Source of the DNA: Forficula auricularia | Lineage: Eukaryota > Arthropoda > Insecta > Dermaptera > Forficulidae | Reading direction: 5' to 3' | NCBI GenBank assembly: GCA_024734495.1 | Contig: JALMQS010000153.1 | Span: 14,740,789-14,804,788 of the forward strand | DNA length: 64,000 bases | Shown: piece by piece, positions 33,414-46,259 of the stretch | Layout of the letters: every line of letters starts with the position of its first letter | Position numbering within the stretch: position 1 is the stretch's first letter | Translations under genes and position numbers: made by a program | The notes under the pieces: generated by a model | Told to the model about the DNA's origin: nothing | The model's database searches: none | Seen by the model: only the letters and a program-made list of their open reading frames with translations

Positions 33414-36369
33414 CTAAATCAGCCGCAGACCCGGTCGACCGCAAGGTCTCTGAAGTCGCCCGCGAAGCTGATGTAAACATTGACAAATCTTAGTAGTAAA
33501 TTCGGAGCTAATTTTAATTTGAAAAATAAAAAATAATTTTCGTCCTCTTTTAGTAGATATTATGTTCAAAATAGTGTACCCAATTAGTAGATAATTAAAC
33601 AAAGAAAATTGAATGAAAGAATGCAATTGAGATTATGAATAGAGATTATGTGTAATAATGAATTATTACGTATTATAAATTAAACATTGAAAACTCGAAA
33701 AAATTAACGTATTATGAATTGAACATAAAAAACTCAAAAAATAATTTTTATCCTAATTACATTTTAAAACATTATCTAATGTATCTAATTATCAAATCTC
33801 GATCTAAAATAATTGACAATATTTTAAAATTACTATTAAAAAGGCTTTTCATAAGGGTAAGAAGAATTTGGGGGCAGGGATTCTGAAGCTCGTTAATAGA
33901 GTGGTTCCTAACTTTTTCAGTATCATTACCCATGTGACCAATCAAGCCATGTGTCTTTACCCCTTGATAAAAAAATATCCATCCTCGCCTCGCTCCGTTG
34001 CAGAAAAATTGAATCCGTAATCCTCAACATATATTAGCTACTTAGTTTTTTATTCCAGACAAGTGCTAAGTATAAAAATTGGCCAAAAATAGGTAATTTG
34101 GGGCCCTGATCACGTAAAATTTGAAAAATTTTGAGTGAATTCAATACTAGGCTCTAATAATAATTCCTAAATGGTAATTCTTGATTTGTATTTATTATAA
34201 AAATTAGCAGAATATACAAAGGTTTCAATCACTAGATACATAAGAGATGGTTATTAAGAGAGCCTGCCGAGTAACAAATACCAACCCCAATACTCTACTA
34301 TCAGTTGAGCACAAGGTCAGATAAATTGAGAAGTTTTATTTATAAATACTTTTGCATAGAATTAATCGCCTCCTTTATGGTTAAGAAGTTTTTTTGTTCT
34401 AGATATTTTTCATGGGGGTCTAATTGTTTTTCGGGGATCGCGGGCCGCTACCTGAAGAGTCCGCCAGAGTCTAGTATTTAATAAATCGACTACAATTTCA
34501 ATATATGATAAGCGAATGAAAGAACCAAGAATAAACAACATGACTCAGATCATGAGGTATATAAACAAACATACCTATGTCTTTTTGCAAGAATTTTAAT
34601 TAGAAATAAATGAGTAACGTTAATAAACAATTCCTGTTAAGGAAAGGAGAGATATAAATCGTTAACATTGACAAATATGGTTTCGAAATAAGAATATAAG
34701 AGAATTTTCCAGGGAAGTAGCAAAAGGTAGTTTTGGTGCATTAAAAGGTGCTAACTATTAACTAGTGGAACATAAAGAAATATCAATAATCTTTTTATTA
34801 CTTTAAATATATATGTAAGTATAATAATAATAAAATTATTAAAAAAGGCTGTATCCTAGCTAATGACGAATTAACAATTTGGTATATAGGGATGCAAGAT
34901 ACGAAGACCAGGTGGAAGATTCAAATCCTCCCTCCTAGATTAAACCTTCGGGATTTTTAATAATTTTTGAATAATAAACCGGTAATGATAATTATTGACA
35001 TGTATTTATTTTAAAAATTAGAGTAATACAGATTTCAAACACTAGATTAGATACATATGTGATCGTTATTAAGAGAGTAAAAAAAGCTTATGCACAACTG
35101 ACAAATTGCCGAAACTATGTTAAGGTTCTAGAGTTAATTCCATTATGCACTATAGCAGATTTTTAAATAAGCTGGAAAAGTATGAGTTCAATTCGTTTTG
35201 TTCCGTTTATTATATCATCCAAAACATAGATATATTAAATCTGTTCTTATTTGTAAGTAATAAGGGAAGACTGAATGAATTTGTAGTATTTTCTTCATAA
35301 TTTTATGTTTAGTGATTTAGAAATCTGGTAGGTACATAATCACGTCAAAATGCCCACATTAAGTTTTTCTTACTAACAAAAATAGCCTTATACATTTTAA
35401 AGAGATATATTTACAGATTTTCTTCACATCAAATGATAAAATAATATTTTTTAATTTCGACCCCACAAACAAATTCAACCCTCCCGAAAATAATAATTTC
35501 ATTAAAATGTAATTAAAAATTTTTATTTCGAGAAAAATTAATAAATAATATAATTTTTTAATTCCAAGTTTGTAGACTTTTTATTTTACGAGCTACAATT
35601 ATTATCTAATAGTCGAACAGACCCACATTGTATCGACACTCACTATTAGGCAACTCCTTGAAATCTCATCATAAGTTCTGAAGCTAGAGAGCCCTCTCGT
35701 CTGTTTTCCGTATTGTAAATACTTACAAACATTCCGGGATCAGAACGATCTTACTACGACTTTCAGACAAAATGAGAAAAAAATGGTTAAAATGATTTTT
35801 TTACCAAGAAATTGATTGAAGTTGATACTTTTTATTATGTCAGTGGGGTTGTATTTACCCTTTGCGAATTGAACCCGAATGTCAAAAATGCAGCCCAGAC
35901 ACTTGTCTGGGCTTTATATCAAGTTTCAAAATTCTCACTTGTCCGTTTCAGCTAGGCAGGTTGTGCTAACTAGACAAACAAGAATAATCAAAAAACATTT
36001 AATCTCAAAATTACTTACATAAAAAAGAAAAAGGGTGTTGGACAGTATTCCTCAAGTTATTTAATAAAGTATTATATTTTTTTAATCCAAAAGTCTGTAT
36101 ATTTTATAAATGACCAATTTTTATATAAATATAGAATCGGTTTCTCGAAAGATTTTAATGAAAATCATGGATTAGGGGTCGATAAATGGAGCCCCAAGGA
36201 TAATGAAAACCACAAATTTCGAATAGAAGAATTTATTTAAATATTTTTTCCTCCTAGATTCTCACAAGTTCCCATTGATTTATTATTATAAATTATAATA
36301 TATATTTTATTATTTTCTATTTAAGTAGTTTTTGATAAGCTAATTTCAACGCAACCAGTCTGCTATAAT
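33414..36369. other. AT-rich intron sequence, nothing firmly recognised
   Basis: Two stretches (34180-34260 and 34995-35070) share GTATTTATT, AAAAATTAG and ACTAGATAC words and may be diverged copies of one repeat. There are no coding or RNA features. Confidence 0.4.
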
Positions 36370-36800
36370 CATTTTTTATTATACATTTTGTTAGACGACG
36401 GGCACACACACACACACATACACCATTAAGGGCTCTAATAATTGAATAATGTTGTTTACATTAAGGATAATAAAAAAGCATATATAGGCTTAGACGTATA
36501 TAGCTATATAGATATATGGAAACGTCAGTCGCGCGTGCAGCAAATTTGCTTTCTAATAAAATTATGAAAAATGATTATCTTGACGAGGGTTTAGGGAGGG
36601 AAGAGGGTGCAAAGTACTCAAAGGGCGGCCCATAAGACGATTAATCACACCAGCGAGCCAGCTCTCTACTCTCCCCTGCCGGCTTTTATTACGGGGTATT
36701 ACTCGCTCGCGGGGGTTGCATTTATTTGTTTGGATAAAGTCATAGGCCAAGAATTAGAATTAGCACCCAGGCACAAGGTGAAGTGTTAAGAGAAAACATT
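36370..36800. other. GC-richer unique island, possible regulatory element
   Basis: Includes a (CA)n run at 36402-36417, GTCAGTCGCGCGTGCAGC, GGGCGGCCCATAAGACG (Hox/Caudal-like CCATAAG) and ATTAATCACACCAGCG. The 60-62-codon frames on both strands overlap each other and show no domain. It lies in the first Sox intron. Confidence 0.25.
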
Positions 36801-37679
36801 AAGAATATTAAAATTTTCTGAATACACACATAGTATATATTATAATTTCCAATCATTTGAAAAATAAAGTGATGTGGCCATACACATGACTTTAGCATAC
36901 CTTCCCCTCTCTTATATTTAATATTTCTTATTCTTTCTTCCTCTTTAAGTGCCATATCAGGTCTCCCTGACGTTTTGGCTTCTCTCCACATATACCTGCG
37001 CTGAGTGTGTTTAGCTGTTTTTACACAGATATACGGGACCTACTTTTTAACCCCGGTTCCGAACGGCTAGTTTGGAGAGATTACTAGGCAATTATACTCT
37101 TGGTAGGTTGCCATTGCTTTCCAATATGAGGTGACTGCAAATATCTGCCGAGACTCGGACTCGGACCAGCGTATTTCAGGCCAGTGGCCAGACACTCTAA
37201 CCATTGACCCACAGTCGCCTCTATTTAATATTTATTGAAATAATTTATAATTATTTACGAAAGAACCTCCTCTCTCTGAATTTTTGACTCATTAGCAATT
37301 TATGATACCCATATCTTCTTATAAATGAGAAGCTTCTAATATGAATAACAGCTTTCTTCTATTTTTGTTTAGGAAATTTTATTATTTGAAATTATTTTTA
37401 AACCCTCCCCACTATCTTTTGGGGCGGTATCAATTTCACATAGTGAGTCTTTTTCATAAGATGGCTGACAACCCGAAATATATCGAAATCTAAATTCACT
37501 TTTGTTTTATTTTATTTTATGTGAAACCCACCTCGCAATTTTACCTAATTTATTGTTATTAAAAAATGTTTCACCTTGAATCAACACCTATCTCCTTAAA
37601 AGTTATTTTTCATAAGGTGTATATGTGAAATATTGTACAAATCAATCAAAAGATCTTGGCGTTATATTGAAATAGTTCT

Positions 37680-38030
37680 ATTTTTTTGAACCCCCACACA
37701 ATCTTGACACTCCAAGAAATAATAACTCTCTTTTTTATTACAGGTCTCTATTATAGCATCTAAATATCATTTTTCTTGATTTTTGTAATTTGAAAATATT
37801 TTCATTTTTATTTTTTAAGAGCCCTCCCTCCGCCTTAATTTTTTGTTAAATTTCAACCAAAATCTAATCAGCTCATCTTAATCTCAATCCAAAGAATCTA
37901 CATGTGAAATTTCTTTTTGATATTCCCACTAGTTTTTGAGACAGTAAGTACAGAGAATATGGTAACGTACGTATTAACCTAAAAGGTAGGTATCTACTGA
38001 CATTTTCACAAAATAATTAAATTATCTATA
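37680..38030 (-). repeat. Repeat family G, inverted copy
   Basis: AAAATCTAATCAGCTCATCTT, followed by ATTCCCACTAGTTTTTGAG and ACATTTTCACAAAATAATT, matches the inverse of 6535-6700. Confidence 0.6.
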
Positions 38031-38511
38031 AACAGATGGTTGAAAAAAATGAATCATATGGTTGATTAAATAAACAAGAATTAAAATAAGCGAAGCTCGG
38101 TCCGTCAGGTAGGTACTAATATAATAATATAATTAAAGATTGTTAGTTTTAAGGCCGTATTCAAATAAATACTACTTGATGAACTTTTATATCAAGTTTT
38201 AAACAAATTTACTGTTTTCATCAGAAAATTAAATTTTTATTTAATTTGAAAATCAAAATTTGGACTATATTAGTCAACCCCAAGGTCCGACAGACAAGTT
38301 CACTTTTGTGTGCTATATTCCATTGCGAGCGATTCCTATGTAGAACATTGGTGGAAGAATCAGAGTAAATTAACCCAAGCTGGATGAAAATGAAAATTGT
38401 GTGGTAATTAATGAAGGCCTAATAAGAGTAATGTAAAATGATCGAAAATGTGATATAAAAAGGCCTACCTATTGGTACTTAGTGAAAGTTGGAACTCTTT
38501 TCTATTTGGAT

Positions 38512-38618
38512 GTAGGTAAATTCGCTTTGTCGTAATAGCAAGCAGATCGCTCACATAACAAATGCACTTCGAATATTATGGGACCTGCTTGCTATTACGA
38601 TAAAGCGAATTTATCTAC
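38512..38618. repeat. Imperfect hairpin, 34-bp arms
   Basis: GTAGGTAAATTCGCTTTGTC at 38512 pairs with GATAAAGCGAATTTATCTAC ending at 38618. There is a loop of about 40 nt and only two or three mismatches. It probably belongs to a family-B unit, since a worn hammerhead-like motif follows at 38673. Confidence 0.75.
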
Positions 38619-38672
38619 GTATAAATCGTGTATTTGAACTCATGAGAAATAGCGGATAAAATATTTCTAATT

Positions 38673-38720
38673 AAAAGAACTGAAGATGAAGGTAAAACTT
38701 TCGAAACTATAGTCTCTAAC
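38673..38720 (+). ncRNA. Hammerhead-like motif (family B), stem I worn
   Basis: CTGAAGA (38680-38686), T, GAAG-TAAAA-CTTTC, GAAACTATAGTC (38703-38714), TCT. The core is intact but the bases before it (AGAA) pair poorly with TCT. Confidence 0.4.
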
Positions 38721-39589
38721 AAATAAATTATTTATATACATACCTACATATTATACTCGTTATAAAGAGGAATGATTTTCAGAAAACTAATGAAAGGGCG
38801 AATGAGAGTAAAAAAGGTTGTGAACCACTGCTTTAAAATTAAAATCATTAAAATGTTTTAAAGATTCTTGGAGATAATTTTTTGAATTTTTAATAAAATT
38901 AAGGCATTTTCGAAATATTTAATTTTTCTAAATTTAATTTTAATTTACTTAACATTCTTTGATAGCTGACTAGTTTTTAACATTACACTATTATATTGTG
39001 TTAGTTTACCTATTTAATTCATGGCCTTAGCCAGCGGGGGTGTGGGGATAGGGGTTAGGTTTACCCCCCCCCCCCCCCCGAAATGTTGAAGTAAACATTG
39101 AAATTTTACATGATATAAATAAAATCTTCTATTAAAATTTAATAAAAATAATACTCTGATAAAAAAGCAATATAGGCATCAGGGAAGTCATGTCTCTTAC
39201 TCCTAGGAGTATAATCAATACTCCCCTAACCTTTCGGTGGTTAGCTAATCACCCTCCTTCTGAAATGTTTTTCTGACTACGGCCTTGATTTAATCTAAAT
39301 ATTCGAGTTCAAAATACCTAGTAAAAAACTGACGTATATAATGGTTTGGAAAGTATTATTACATTTTTAAAAGTTTACCCTCTGAATTCAAATGATATAT
39401 ATTATTTACTATGCATATATTATTATTTCTTTCCAAGAGGGTGGCCATAACGAAGATGTTTTTATTTGAACCCCGGACTGTGTTCCTGCTTCCTTCCCGC
39501 CTGGGAAAAAATGTTAGATATTAATACAATAGCAAAGTAAAAAGCTTTTTTTTTGTCATTTTTTCCAAGAACACTTTGTATATGTTCTT

Positions 39590-39900
39590 ATGACAGGGAG
39601 GCAATTTGAGCTATCATTATTTTGATTCTTTGGCCTTACGCGGGGTGCTCAAGAAGTGGTTGGCTGGTCCATTCGAGCCGCAAACGAGCCATTTCCCTTT
39701 CCTTGAGCACCCTCCTTGACACAATCGCCGTCAATTCGTAAAGCGCCCCTCTAGAGCTCTGCACGGCACAGAGAGGGTGACAAATAGACACTAACTGGGG
39801 TCTATTTACACAGATAAATATTGATTTCTTGCTTGGTGGGCTCCGCCCCGCCCTATTTCCTTGCTTTCCAATCTCTTATTCACCTGGCTAGACGGAAATT
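39590..39900. other. GC-richer unique island, possible regulatory element
   Basis: Contains GGTGCTCAAGAAGTGGTTGG and its near inverse CCTTGAGCACCCTCC, GACACAATCGCCG (Sox-type ACAAT) and GGTGGGCTCCGCCCCGCCC (GC boxes). No coding frame or repeat partner is seen. Confidence 0.25.
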
Positions 39901-40109
39901 ACCTCCATTTCGAATCTAAAAGTAAAATTCCTATTATAATATCGAGCAAAAAAAATATTCAGAATATTTCATCTTGATAAAGAATTAATAGAATTATTAT
40001 TATTATTTTTATCTCAACTATAGAATTTACTGATTCTGGCACATCTCAAAGGAATAATGGTCATTCTGTATGCTCAAGTTAGTAAATAAGTATTTTTTAA
40101 GAAATAAAT

Positions 40110-40640
40110 TGAAGGAAAAAGTAAAACTTTTTCAAGACTCAGAAGCAGTTTTGAATAATGCAAAACACACCTGTTCGATTGCTAACTATGTTTTACGTAT
40201 AGAAATGGATTAAAATCATAAATAATTTTTTAGCTGGAAGATCTGGAGCTAGAAAACCCAAAATCTAATCAGTTGTCCGCTTTGGAAATAAAAATATTTT
40301 AGCACATGAACGAACTTTCTACGACTTTTTGTTCTTAAGGTAACAGGGGTATGTGAATCCAGACACATAGTCAAAAAAATCATGGTAGAAAATGATTTTT
40401 CTCCACGTTCACGACATTTTTCAACACAATCTTTCTATATTCTTATACCTTTTTAATTTTTTTCAAAAATTTCTCAAAAACTCGATTGTGGAAAATAAAT
40501 TGAGTAAAATCAGGACGAAAAAATAATTTTTTACGCGATTTTATCATAAGATGTAACCCCTGTATTCAGTCAAATTTTGTTATCAAAATCGTTAGAACCG
40601 TTTTTGAGAAATTCGAAAAATATCTACTAATAAAAAATAA
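40110..40640 (-). repeat. Repeat family G, inverted copy
   Basis: CGTTCACGACATTTTTCAAC, TTTCTACGACTTTTTGTTCT and AAAACCCAAAATCTAATCAG are the inverse of words at 6975-7165. TCGTTAGAACCGTTTTTGAG also recurs near 63320. Confidence 0.6.
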
Positions 40641-41113
40641 ATAAATAAATAAACAATAAAAAAATCACCCTTTTTATTTCCTTATTTTTTAACAGAAAAT
40701 TTCTAATATCAAGAAAAAGTTACTGTAGGTATAGGTAAATACATCCAAAATTTTCAAATGTAGAATTTGTTTGAATATAAAAAAAACTTTTTTTTTAAAT
40801 ATTTATCAAAAATAATAATTTTTTAGAAATACTAAGAGATGAAAAAATGTAGAGATAGAGTATAAAGGAAAAAAGTAATATATTGAGATTTATTATTATG
40901 ATATGGAATAAAGTATGAATGCAAAGCTTATATTAAAATTTGACTACAATATCAGATATTATAAGTTTTGTTTCAGAGATTGGTAGATTTATAACTGAGG
41001 ATTTAATACTCAATTCTATTGATGATGGAAAAACTAAAAATAATTTCTCAATTTCAACGAGTACTGAAAAAGAAGGTAAGAAGGAAAAATATTACATGCT
41101 CCTTCATTGACCC

Positions 41114-41161
41114 TTTGAACCCTGAAGAAGAAGGAAAGTTCCCCCGAAACGTCAGTTCAAA
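41114..41161 (+). ncRNA. Hammerhead-like motif with long stem I
   Basis: TTTGAAC, one unpaired C, CTGAAGA, A, GAAGGAA-AG-TTCCCCC, GAAACGTC, A, GTTCAAA. Stem I has seven perfect pairs after one mismatch. Stem II has five pairs and two A-C mismatches, as if G-C pairs had mutated. A more worn relative (CTGAGGA ... GAGAC) lies at 41236-41264. Confidence 0.5.
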
Positions 41162-42610
41162 ACCTTCCAATAAATACTATTTTTAATTTGAAAGATCCAT
41201 TAAATCCTCAGTTTGACTACAATGCTTATTAGAACCTGAGGAAGCAACATTTGGAAGCGAGACGCTTTTTAAATAGGCAATAAAAAAATTTTTGTTCCCG
41301 ATAACCAAGAAATACTATTTCATACCTTATGGAACATAATACAATAATAATAATTTATCTTTATTTATTTTATGAGAATTTATATGTTAAGTACATTTTT
41401 ATAAACATAAAAATAGAAGGAAGTCTATAATCTCTAACAAAACTAGGTATAATCCTTCCTTTCGAAAAATTAAATATTCTAGCTTTATTTAGGTATTATT
41501 CTTCTCTTTCAGAAACTACCATCTGGTGAATATTGTTCCATACAAGTGTCTCAATCTCCTTAAGTACAACATAGTTCAGCTTTACGCTGTAAACATCCAA
41601 TTATCAAATTCCTAAACCCCAATTTAGTAGACCAGAAGGATGATTGATTAATTGCAGACCTGAAATTCATGTTTCTATAGTCTTTTTTATACAATCCACG
41701 CACATTGGACATCCCTCTTCTGTTCCTTTTTTTCCTTTCTTTTATATGACAAACTCTACATAATAAAAAAGAATGATTTGACTCTTTTTCGATTACTAAT
41801 TGATTATTTGATGATGTTTTGTCAAGTTGAACTTAAGGGGAAGGGGATGGTTCATCCATCCCCTATGGTCTCTCTCTCTGTTTTGACTCTGGAATTCTCT
41901 ACACCCTCTCTAGTCTGGAAAAATGGTAATTAACTCAAATCTCAATCAAGTGTCAATTTAGGTTTCACAATTTTTTATATACCTAAGCCTAAACGAATAA
42001 AAAAAAATATATCCGAACCAGTGAGTATTGTGTCAATTAAATTTGCAAGATTGTGGACTTTTCCAAAATATTTATATAATATTTTATTTACAAATTACTT
42101 GAATAATCTAAATACTGCAGTTCGCTTGTTTATATTCTCCTTGAAAGATAAATCTGTACTTAGGTATTGATTAACCTAGGGATCGATTACTATCCTGTAC
42201 TGACATATCGCCCTTTTTTAATATCCTTGGTTCGAATTCGGAAAGAAGCAGGTTACCCACTTTGACTTGACCCGGGGTGTAAAAAATATACTTACCCCAT
42301 TGGTGGATAACCAGCATTATTTGTGATTAACCTGGGCTCAAAAATAAACATAAACCGCCAGTGAGAAGCTCTATTTATGTTTAAGTTTTAGCACCAGTTA
42401 AGCAGAATTCGGCAACCCACCCAAAATCAGAAATAAAGCTGGATACCCGTTTCTGCTTCTCGTAAAATAAACAAAAAACAGCCCTGTCTTTGTTAATTAT
42501 TCACGAACAAACTTCAATTTTTCACCACTTACTATATTAATCCTAAATTAATCAAGTAAAGGGTGTGTAGTTTCACAATGAATGAAATAAAACTCAAAGA
42601 GGTTTATACA

Positions 42611-42651
42611 AACTCAATATATTTCGGATTATTAGTCCATCATTAGGAGTT
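42611..42651 (-). ncRNA. Hammerhead-like motif, core mutated
   Basis: Mirror of 42694-42734, but the core reads CTAATGA. The invariant G5 is replaced, which should abolish cleavage. Confidence 0.45.
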
Positions 42652-42693
42652 GACAGGTTAAAAACTAATATTATTTGAACAGTGATCACTGTA

Positions 42694-42734
42694 AACTCCT
42701 GATGATGGACTAATAATCCGAAATATATTGAGTT
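42694..42734 (+). ncRNA. Hammerhead-like motif, family A
   Basis: AACTC, CTGATGA, T, GGA-CTAATAA-TCC, GAAA, TATAT, T, GAGTT. Stem I is five perfect pairs. Stem II is GGA/TCC where the 5744 copy has GGG/CCC, a compensated change. Confidence 0.55.
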
Positions 42735-43267
42735 GTATAAACCTCTTTGAGTTTTATTTCATTCATTGTGAAACTACACACCCTTTACTTTAATAATTAA
42801 TATCATGTTTCACCTAAAACCTACACCACTTTTTCTAAGTAAAAAATATTAATCCTAATCCTAAGTTTTATCAATCCCCTTTTCTTTATAAAATTTAATT
42901 CTTGACCTTAAGTTCTTTTAGGTTCCTTTTTGAGGAGACCCAATTTTTTTATTAATAAAAAAAAGAAAAAAAAATCAAAATAGTATTGGATTATTGTAGG
43001 TATTTATTAATATAAAATTTTTGAAATAAGACGAGTTATTTTAAATTAAATTTAAAAAGATACTTTATTGTATAGGTTAATATATTTATTAGTTAGCTCG
43101 GTGATTTCAGGGATTGTCGACACTTATGACCGTACCTACTGATAGGTCCCTGCTTCAATTATCGATATTGCACCCTTTTGCATAAATGTCACTTGAAATA
43201 AATAAATTAATAATTGACATTTATAATACCGTGAAAGGCTGCTTATAAAATTGACATTACTCTATAT

Positions 43268-43620
43268 CAGTGATGGAAGAATAAATTTTCGGACCCCCCC
43301 CCCGCAAAATATAGTTTTGTGCCCCCAGAAAAATCAACAAGTTTAGTTATTTTTAGGTATTTTTATTACAAATTAATAGAAATTTCATAAGTATAATAAT
43401 AGAAAATAATCACAAAATATTACTTATATAAAATATATCCTAAATACAATAGTAAATATTATTATATGTTTAAGTTTATGATTATAGCTCAAGTGGCAAA
43501 AATATTTAATAATATTTAGATAATTTGGATAAAATAAAAAAATAATAAATGCAAAAAATTGATTGATTTTGCCCCCACCCCTCGCGATGCGGGTCGCGTG
43601 GTATCGAAGTTCCGCCACTG
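43268..43620. mobile_element. Short hAT-like element with CAGTG ends
   Basis: Starts CAGTGATGGAAGAAT and ends CGAAGTTCCGCCACTG; the ends are imperfect inverted repeats. The flanks CTCTATAT and ATCTACAT match at 6 of 8. It contains a run of C (about 43293) and no coding region. Confidence 0.55.
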
Positions 43621-45734
43621 ATCTACATATCTACAATTTTTGGGAGCACTGCTAAAGTTAGATTGGGTAAAGACATGCCAATTTTTTTCGTACATCAAAA
43701 AACTAATTTTTAAAAAATAATACTTTACTATTATTACCAATAATTAAATCTTTCGCTGATTTTTATGTCATTTAACCACTAAGGGCCTACATTTAACCTC
43801 ACCTCAACTCAATTTGGGTAACTTGTTTTTACCCTATTTATTATATTATAGACTAATTGTGCGAAATATTACACGAATCAATTAAAGATATAATTATTTT
43901 AATTTTTTCGAACCGAAAAAGTGCTTTTTAAGAAATTTTCAAAAAAGCTCTTTCTCATGCACCATCTCCTCTTATGATAAGGTAAAAATTTAAGGCACTA
44001 GTTAGTACCCTTTACAGCTACTACCCAAAAGGAACTGAGCATAATCCTACTAGTTGCTTTAATTTAGAGGAAATAGTTACAGCTTTATAGTAAGTTAACA
44101 AGAAAGTAATTGAAGTACTTATAACTAATAATGTCTAGTCCTGAGGATAAATATACATAATTTTACATTATTCCCCTTTTTTTTATTCAAAATTATTTAT
44201 ATTTAATTAAAAATAAAAAAATTAGCGAACGAAGAAAAAGATTTTTGTATTATGAGACAAAATGATCAGCCAGGATTGTGATTGATTGGGAGGCGTTTGA
44301 GAATAGATTATTTATATTATATTATTTGAGTGATTTATTAAAAAAAATATCGTAATGAAAATGAATAACAAATGAAATTTTTTTCTAGTGAAAATAAAAT
44401 TAAATCGAGTGAAATTCACAATAAAATAATTATTTATTATGAAATAAATACAATTCTTGACCATACCTTGTATGTTAAAATAAAAAACAATTGTAATAAA
44501 TAATAATTATTTCAAATGGAAATTCCCAATAGATATATATTTTGCTCGTTTTTTGATATCTACATGATAAAAAGAATATTGATTAATTAATTTTGCAAAT
44601 TCAAATAAATTGTTTGGAATATAAATATGAATATTTATATTATAATTTGTGAATTCATTCGCGATGATATTCCACATGTATGACTCAATAAATTTTCTAA
44701 TAGAAATGAAAGTGAATTTTAAATATTTACGAGAAATTAACCTGTAAAGAAATATTTATTCATAAAGTTGTTTTAAAAGAGCAATCACAACTGCTGAAAG
44801 TTGGTTTAATTATGTTTTAGTATTTATTTATTCTAGTAAGACACGCGCCTCACCCGGTGGGGTTTTCCTTTCTGCCCTAGAGTTCCTCTGGTACCTACCC
44901 CTAAAGTCTAAGTAATCTTTTAAGTTATTTATGATTAAATTAACATTTATTTAATATCAAGATTATATTTTCATTGTATTGCTAACATTTTAAAAATGCA
45001 ATAACCAATAAACCCCCAAAAGAATAAATTATTTTTCCCAGTTTATTTAAGAAGTTAATTAAAAGGGAAGAGTTTTTGTTAAAATTATAATTAGAGGTTT
45101 CAGCTGAAATTTATCTTTTGATAAACAACTCAAAAACCAAAGGATGAAATGTGCAAAATTAGCTCAATTATTTCTTAGGTATTTATTGTTTGCGAAAAAA
45201 TAATTTTGAGGCTCAAATGGGAAATTTTGAGGCTCCAAATGAAAATTTTGAAACAACCTAAATTAATTTTTTGTGAATAAATAAAAGGTCTTTTTTAAGT
45301 GGGAGATAAATTTAACCGAATTTATCGCGCGGAGAATTTACCACTGCTCGAAGCCCCTAAAACCTTAGTAAATTGGATATTGAATTGTATCTAAGTTTCT
45401 GAGATTGGCTCGTGATCCCGGCTTCTTTTCCTTCTACTCTGTTCTTTTCACGATGGAAGGGCCAGCCCATACAGGCCTTTAGGGGATGGACCTTCTGGTG
45501 TATCTCCTTCTCTCATCAATATCATTAAAAATAAAAAATAAATAAAAGCATTCTGATCTTTAAATCTTATGAGTTATTTAGCATTTTAAAATACTTTTAT
45601 ATAAAATCAAAAATTTAAATAAATTATAAATTACAAGGTAGATTTCATAAAAAACAAACTGCAACGGATCGTTGTTAAACTTTATCCAAAGTCATTTGAA
45701 ATATTAATATGTTTATTTCTTTATTATTAATCAG
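43621..45734. other. AT-rich intron sequence, nothing recognised
   Basis: I found no repeat partner, structured motif or coding frame. Confidence 0.5.
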
Positions 45735-45747
45735 ATATCACTTGCTA

Positions 45748-45967
45748 GGGGATTCAGGTAGCTCAGTCAGCTAACGCACTGGCCTCGCTTCGGCATCGAT
45801 CGATTATGACGATGTTGGAGTGGAGGTCCGGGGTTCGATCCTGGCTGGCAAATAAAAATTTCTACCGGCTGAAAACTCGACTCCCTCATTAACCCTACTA
45901 ACACTCTACTTATGTGCTGTCTAAATGGGGTTTGTTCCCGGTGACATTAAATAAATAAATAAAAAAA
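45748..45967 (+). mobile_element. tRNA-derived SINE with perfect 13-bp target duplication
   Basis: Box A TAGCTCAGTCAGC (45759-45771) and box B GGTTCGATCCT (45832-45842) are an internal Pol III promoter. The tRNA-like head is followed by a unique body (ACCCTACTAACACTCTAC) and a (TAAA)n tail. The 13-bp ATATCACTTGCTA is repeated exactly at 45735-45747 and 45968-45980, so the insertion is young. The 60-nt gap between the boxes is too long for a normal tRNA. Confidence 0.93.
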
Positions 45968-45992
45968 ATATCACTTGCTATTTGCAGTCCAT

Positions 45993-46250
45993 GTTGACTT
46001 AAATTTAAAAATAGTGATCGATTCTCATCTATTACTTGAGGAATTACAATTCTACATTGGATTTTTGACCTTTCGATTATTATTGGTAACCATTGCTGAA
46101 GACATGGAAGAATCGACTTAAAATCAAAAATAACAATCGATTCTTATCTAATACTAGAGGAATAACCTTATTGCATTCCATTTTTGATGTTTTGACTATT
46201 AATGGCAACATCTACTGAAAACGTGGAAGAATCGACTTAAAATCAAAAAG
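45993..46250. repeat. Tandem repeat, about two units of 123 bp
   Basis: Units share GACTTAAA, CGATTCT, ATCTATTACTTGAGGAAT-type words, TTTTTGA and GGAAGAATCGACTTAAAATC. The third unit starts but breaks off. Confidence 0.7.
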
Positions 46251-46259
46251 ACTAAATTC

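Larger units (their letters stand above)
42554..42790. repeat. Palindrome with hammerhead-like motif in each arm
   Basis: Arms 42554-42651 and 42693-42790 share AAGTAAAGGGTGTGTAG, TTTCACAATGAATGAAATAA and AACTCAAAGAGGTTTATAC and their inverses, with a loop of about 40 nt. The layout parallels 5613-5854 but the sequence is different outside the core. Confidence 0.88.

Noticed and set aside
37440..37480. Hammerhead-like remnant near GACAACCCGAAATATATCG
   Set aside because: The CTGATGA part is too altered; only the GAAA side and the family-A flank (GTGAAACCCACC) survive.
45748..45850. A functional tRNA gene
   Set aside because: The two boxes are too far apart, the acceptor stem does not close, and a body plus (TAAA)n tail and 13-bp target duplication show a SINE.
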